A stretch of 64,000 nt of DNA from Incurvaria masculella. Lineage: Eukaryota; Arthropoda; Insecta; Lepidoptera; Incurvariidae. Below the pieces are notes generated by a model. It ran no database searches and had not been told where the DNA came from. It was given only the letters and a program-made list of their open reading frames with translations. The DNA lies in the NCBI GenBank assembly GCA_946894095.1, contig OX335643.1:4265036-4329035 (forward strand). The letters are read 5' to 3'. Of the stretch, positions 58,990 to 64,000 are shown one piece after another. The number at the start of each line of letters is the position of its first letter. Positions within the stretch are counted from its first letter, which is position 1. The position numbers were made by a program, and so were the translations under genes.

Positions 58990-59178
58990 CGCTACCGCCG
59001 CTGTGGACAACGGATAGTACATTACAACGTTAAAAATGTAACGTTTTCATCAAGCATACCTAAATTTGGAATCAAGCTTAGTCTAGTTCTGGCAGTGACG
59101 GAAGATGGCTCTGGTTATAAATGACAAGTACCAGCGAAAGTAAGGTCTATCCCTTTCTCTTTTGTCATTATTTGGTTA

Positions 59179-59337
59179 GGGCCGAGTGCACGAAAGCACA
59201 AAAAATCAAAATCAACGTCAACGTATGATCAAACACGTCACTTTGTGTGGACAGTATGGAAGAAACTCTATGCGGTTCCCTAAAAGTGACGCGTTTGAAC
59301 ATTGATTAACTCAGCCGTTTCTTCGTGCAACCGGGGC
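59179..59337. mobile_element. MITE M3 copy, 159 bp
   Basis: GGGCCGAGTGCACGAAAG to CAACCGGGGC with TTA flanks. Its right TTA is also the start of the TTAA of element T1. Confidence 0.8.
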
Positions 59338-59887
59338 TTAAGGTGGCCCATGCCGCTCATCTCCCCATACAAAAGGGGAAAGAAGATCACGCCCATATTT
59401 CTTGTCAGAGATCCAAAATTTTGCCCAAAATAGCTTTATTTGATCGAACTAGATGTCTGATGACCATTGGCATTGTAAAATTGTGTTTGGTTTCTAAGTT
59501 ATAACGTCCGAAAGTTCGAATTTTTCGCGCGTTTTACACAATAACTTTGGAGGTGGATTACGAAATGATAAAGTAAGAACATCTTAAAAAGATTAGTCAT
59601 CAGACATAGCTTATTTAATCAAGATTTATGATCTATTTGGTTTTTGTTAGATTTTTGACTACAGCGGTCGTGGTTTACTTTTAGCTATAAGTCGTTTTGA
59701 AATTGAAATTTTTGTAAATCTTACCAAATCATACACTATGCACAATGTCTTTTTTGTGGACATGTTGCATCTTCCTCATCACGCAGCCTGTCTTATTCTT
59801 TGAAACAGAGAAAGTCCCAGAGCGCAACAGCACGGTTTTGTACCATGCCCGCGAATGAGTTAGGCCCGCCGGGTTGGGCCACCTTAA
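59338..59887 (+). mobile_element. TTAA MITE T1, complete copy, 550 bp
   Basis: Starts TTAAGGTGGCCCATGCCGC and ends GGGTTGGGCCACCTTAA. Body includes CTTTGAAACAGAGAA and GACTACAGCGGTCGTGGTTT. No transposase. Confidence 0.85.
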
Positions 59888-60284
59888 TCTTTGATAATAT
59901 TTATCTCAACTTTAAACTATATGGCGTGACAAATCTGTAAAATGACATTAAATTACGCTGAAAAAGCCTTACGAAGAAAAATATTGCGCACCATCTGTCG
60001 GCTAAGCCACGCCTTCTTATCACGTGGGCTGTGACATCCACATTCCTCCTATAAGAGCCAAGCGATCCCTTTCTTCTCAGTATTGGGAAAAGCACTCCCT
60101 GTCGGTCGAGGTATTTCCCCCAAATGAAGGAAAAATTACCCGTTAGGCCGGCAAGATTTGACCCTTTCGGGGAAGCGGCGAGGGAAGCGGCCGGTGGCAT
60201 GTTGGAGTGAAGATAATTCGAACAGACCCTGTACCTTTTCAACGACAGGTACGTTTTCAACCATTCTTAGATGAACAGAGCTGC
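59888..60284. other. upstream sequence, unassigned
   Basis: Contains a 119-codon minus-strand open frame that I do not recognise and take as chance. No promoter signal recognised. Confidence 0.35.
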
Positions 60285-60560
60285 TAGTCCTAGTTGTCAC
60301 CTAAACTGGCGTTTACGGAACTTCGAAGTTCTCTCTCCATACAAGATTTTACAAGATAATCTGTGGTTTTACTTCTTCAAGCCGTCAAAGTCCAACTAGA
60401 ACTTCCGATTTGTATGAAAACGCGGAGTCGGCGTAAACGGCAACTCTGTAAAATCAAACTCGGACTCGCAAATTGCGCGCGCTTTTCAATTTCTCCATCC
60501 ATTTGAAAACGCCAGTCGATCGGTTTGGCGTAAACGCCAGTTTAGGTGAGAACTGGAACT
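60285..60560. mobile_element. MITE M4, short copy
   Basis: AGTCCTAGTTGTCACCTAAA CTGGCG and CGCCAGTTTAGGTGAGAACT GGAACT are inverted ends. Confidence 0.8.
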
Positions 60561-61312
60561 ACGGGCTCAGACCATAAAAGTTACATACCAAAATACCTAA
60601 TTATCTTTCTGGATATTTGCAATAATTCAGGCATTGGGTGCCTTTTAAAAATCAGATAGCAATAGCATACGTTCCATACAATTTGTAGACACTGTATTGC
60701 TTTAGGATGTGAAGGCATTAGCAGGTACTACCTACTTCTACCTACGGTGAAATAAGCCCCATTAGTCTTGACGGAAAAAAGAAATACATTTTCGGACGAA
60801 TGCCCAGGCCAAAATATTTTTTTTATATTTTCAAAATCGTATCTATAACAATGCTTCAGTGCAGATGGCTTTGTGCAACGGTAATGCCGTATCAATTCAA
60901 TACTTATAAAATATTCCAATCAATGACATTGCCTGAAAATTTTGTTGGGAATTAATCTGTAATCACTTATGGTGATGACTCCACGTTTATGAAGTTCCAT
61001 TTGTTAGATTTAATTGTTCTGTGTATTAATTTTATTGTATATATGCACAATAAAGAATTTCTTTCTATTCCTTCTGCCATGAAAGGAGCGGGCGTTCTGC
61101 GAAAATACCAGCAATCTATGGGAATTCAATATTACGAGGTTGGAATTCCAAGCTGACGACACGGCGATGTTCGGAATCTAATAAAGAGGCCACAAGGATG
61201 AAAGCTGGTTTCATGGTATCAGGGTTACCTTTACGTAGACATAAAATATTTGAAATGTTATCAAAATTATTGATGCATTTGGACCTACATAAAAGCTACA
61301 TACAGCCGTGGA
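60561..61312. other. upstream sequence, unassigned
   Basis: AT-rich; nothing supported. Confidence 0.35.
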
Positions 61313-61789
61313 AAGAAGATATGTGCATATTTCTTGTCAGAGATTCAAAATTATATTTAAAACAGCTTTATTTGATCTAACTAGATGTCTGATGACCAAT
61401 TGGCATTGTAAAATCCTGTGTGATTTCTGAGTTATAAGGTCCGAAAGTTCGAATTTTTCGCGCGTTTTATGCAATAACTTTGGAGGTGGATTACTCAAGG
61501 ATAAAATAAAAACATCTTAAAAAGATTCATCAGACCTACATAGCTTGCTTCATGAAGATTTATGATCAATTTAGTTTTTGTTTGACTTTCTTACTACAGC
61601 GGCCCTGATTTACTTTTAGATATGTCGTTTTGTAATTAAAATTTTCGTAAATCTTACCAAATCATACACTATGCGCATTATCTGCTTTGTGTGCATGTTG
61701 CATCCTCCTCATCACGGAGCCTGTCTTTTTCATTGAAACAGAGAAGGTCCCAGAGCGCAATTTTTTGTACCGTGCCCGCGATTGAGTTA
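61313..61789 (+). mobile_element. TTAA MITE T1, partial
   Basis: Matches 59400-59865 (TTTCTTGTCAGAGATTCAAA to CCCGCGATTGAGTTA). The right end is cut where MITE M3 starts, at the TTA of GAGTTAG. Confidence 0.8.
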
Positions 61790-61946
61790 GCCCCGGTTGC
61801 ACGAAGAGATGGCTGAGTTGATCAATGTTCAAACACGTCACATTTAGTGAACCGCATGGAGTTCCTTCCATACAGTCCATAGAAAGTGACCTGTTTAATC
61901 AGTCGTTGACGTTGATTTTGATTTTTTGTTCTTTCGTGCACTCGGC
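61790..61946. mobile_element. MITE M3 copy, reverse
   Basis: GCCCCGGTTGCACGAAGAG to CTTTCGTGCACTCGGC, opposite orientation to the 59179 copy. Confidence 0.75.
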
Positions 61947-62043
61947 TGCGTTTAGTTGCGTTTCGTACCATGCTAACTGGTAAATTTCAGTTCACTTGGG
62001 CGAATAACGCGTCGTTTGAGTGTTAGCAGTCAGATTTATTCAC

Positions 62044-62235
62044 TCACTTGCCTTTTAAATCGGTGAGGTACCTTACCATAACCCACCCGTCAGGAGTGAG
62101 CGAATTCGTCAGAAACCCCAGGTTGTACTTTGAGAAAAATACCTCGGCGGTGATTCCATGGAGTGCATTCCACAATTTACAATAGGATCTTGAACCAATA
62201 CTCATTTCTGACATCGTTGCGGGTGGAATCATCTA
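62044..62235 (-). pseudogene. LINE C-terminal scrap
   Basis: The minus strand reads KLWNALHGITAEVFFSKYNL GFLTN, like [18 protein letters not shown] at 29300. Confidence 0.55.
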
Positions 62236-62650
62236 ACATTGTTATGACATTCCATGTATGGTATATCCTTTTTGACATGCATATTTGGACAGCTCTAATG
62301 AACAAGCTTGTATATTTACATCTTGAATCGAGCCCAAATTTTTCACAACCAGGCGTTCAATTAACGTATAGTAACTTGAGTGATCGAGTTCCATACAATG
62401 GCTCGTGCCTTATTCCTCGCTCAAATTGAGAAATCTAAAATAATTAAAATCGGACAACTTTAGGGGTAGGAAACCGTTAGGGCCTGGAAGACGATTTCGC
62501 TGATTGTCTTCGCAGTAGGCGTGCAAAATGGTCCTTGCCAATGGATAAAGAAATAATTTCTCAAAATTTTAAAATCTTACGAGCCCCGCTGATTTCACGA
62601 CATTCTTAATTGGCAACTGATGATGTTTATTTCTTACAGGTAAATTTCAG

Positions 62651-63500
62651 GCCACCATATTGCCACGAGCCAATCTGCTCGAGGCACGTCGTTTCACGTG
62701 CGTCTCACGGAGATTGTCGGAAGCAGATAGTGTGCCGTGCCCTCTGTCTCCTTAGCGAATGCTGCGGGGTCACGGGACCAAGCGAATATAGATATCGAGA
62801 TGACACTGAAGCAGGAAACCTTGTCCCAATGCGGCTTCTCATGATTCCATTTGGCTTTCCATCTGGCTTTCTATTCGACGATTCCACTTTCCCCGTTACG
62901 AACACTTCGAGCTCGAGACAGCTATGTAAGTATAACTTTCCGCCGCCTTGCCACGCTGCGCTTTTCTTATGGAATTGGACATGGATGAGTAGTACCACAC
63001 CTGTTGTCGTGCCTTCCCAAAGAATAGTTGCCATGCCAAAACCTTCCCTTATAGCCACCATTTTGCCACAAGACAATCTGCTGCGGGCGCGTCGTTTCAC
63101 GTGCGTCTCACGGAGATTGTTTGAAGCAGATAGTGCGCCGTGCCCTCTGTCTCTTTAGCGAATGCTGCGGGGTCACGGGACCAAGCGAATATAGATATCA
63201 AGGTGACACTGAAGCAGGAAACCTTGTCCCAATGGCGGCTTGTCATGATTCCATTTGGCTTTCCATCTGGCTTTCTATTCGACGATTCCACTTTCCCCAT
63301 TACGAATACTTCGAGCTCGAGACAGTTTAGTATAACATTCCGCCGCCTTGTCACGCCGCCCTTTTTTTATGGAATTGGACATGGATGAGTAGTACCACAC
63401 CTGTTGTCGTGCCTTCCCAAAGAATAGTTGCCATGCCAAAACCTTCCCTTATGTGTCACATTGGTAAATTTCAAGCCACCATTTTGCCACGAACCAATCT
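62651..63500. repeat. 400-bp tandem duplication, two units plus a stub
   Basis: CTGTTGTCGTGCCTTCCCAA recurs at 63001 and 63401. Units start with GCCACCAT-A/T-TTGCCAC at 62651, 63054 and 63476. The third stub is cut by the TTAA MITE at 63506. Open frames across it repeat with the unit and are not genes. Confidence 0.9.
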
Positions 63501-63505
63501 TAAAC

Positions 63506-64000
63506 TTAAGGTGGCCCAACCCGGCGGCACTAACTCATTCGCGGGCACGGCACAAAACCGTGCTGTTGCGCTCTGGGACGTTCTCTGTTTCAAAGAAAAA
63601 GACAGGCTCCGAGATGAGGAAGATGCAACATGTCCACAAAAAAGAAAATGTGCATAGTGTATGATTTGGTAAGATTTACGAAAATTTTAACTACAGAACG
63701 ACTTATAGCTGAAAGTAAACCACGACCGCTGTAGTCAAAAATCTAACAAAAACCAAATAAATTATAAATCTTGAATAAATAAGCTATGTCTGATGACTAA
63801 TCTTTTTAAGATGTTCTTACTTTATCATTGCGTTATCCACCTCCAAAGTTATTGTATAAAACACGCGAAAAATTGGAACTTTCGGACCTTATAACATAGA
63901 AACCAAACACAATTTCACAATGCCAACGGTCATCAGACATCTAGTTCGATCAATTAAAGCTATTTTGAGCAAAATTTGGGATATCTGACAAGAACTATGG
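63506..64000 (-). mobile_element. TTAA MITE T1, reverse copy, cut by the window edge
   Basis: Starts TTAAGGTGGCCCAACCCGGC and matches the complement of 59338-59887 to the end of the window. Confidence 0.85.

Noticed and set aside
59901..60260. A 119-residue minus-strand gene
   Set aside because: Not recognised, next to MITE ends, no splice or promoter context; treated as a chance frame.
62610..63657. Protein genes of 182 and 131 residues upstream of ACC
   Set aside because: Frames repeat with the 400-bp tandem unit and run on both strands; no known motif.

Overview
The window is intron-rich, TE-rich eukaryotic DNA, most likely from a moth or butterfly (Lepidoptera). That is inferred from the insect-type protein sequence, the AT-rich introns, and repeat families that look lepidopteran. 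It carries the 5' three quarters of one host gene, cytosolic acetyl-CoA carboxylase (ACC), on the minus strand. I read 33 common coding exons (c1-c33, 31964 down to 1270). Upstream of them are four coding exons that make three alternative N-termini: A1+A2 near 59.0 and 57.4 kb, B1 at 43.4 kb, and C1 at 37.2 kb. Every donor and acceptor is GT/AG and the phases close at every junction. The open frame is 1673 codons for form A, 1675 for B and 1609 for C up to the left edge. The protein runs in order: variable N-terminus, biotin carboxylase (c1 to about c12), BT/hinge region (c13-c15), biotin carrier (c16, lysine in MKM), long central region (c17-c31), and the start of the carboxyltransferase domain (c32-c33). 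The rest of the carboxyltransferase, about 700 residues, lies off the left edge.

The three 5' ends all stop with two bases of a split codon and join the single leading base of c1. They therefore change the residue four positions before the serine that aligns with the AMPK site of animal ACCs: Lys in A, Gln in B, Trp in C. Only form A keeps the basic residue of the AMPK consensus. B and C instead bring hydrophobic or basic N-termini.

Region by region: 1-32 kb is the compact exon-dense part. Its introns hold decayed LINE, SINE and MITE copies and several [14 protein letters not shown], some of which sit directly at splice sites. 32-43 kb is the long intron or promoter region of forms C and B, with SINEs, a dead mariner and foldback elements. 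43.4-57.2 kb is the intron between B1 and A2. It holds an 8.3-kb structure with 590-bp inverted ends that is packed with RTE, jockey/CR1-like and Penelope-like relics. 57.2-59.0 kb carries A2 and A1. 59-64 kb lies upstream of A1 and is made of MITEs with TTAA or TTA targets and a 400-bp tandem duplication.

I see no second host gene, no rRNA or tRNA gene (tRNA-like boxes sit inside SINEs) and no CRISPR array. TE family names are by motif and layout only; no database was searched.
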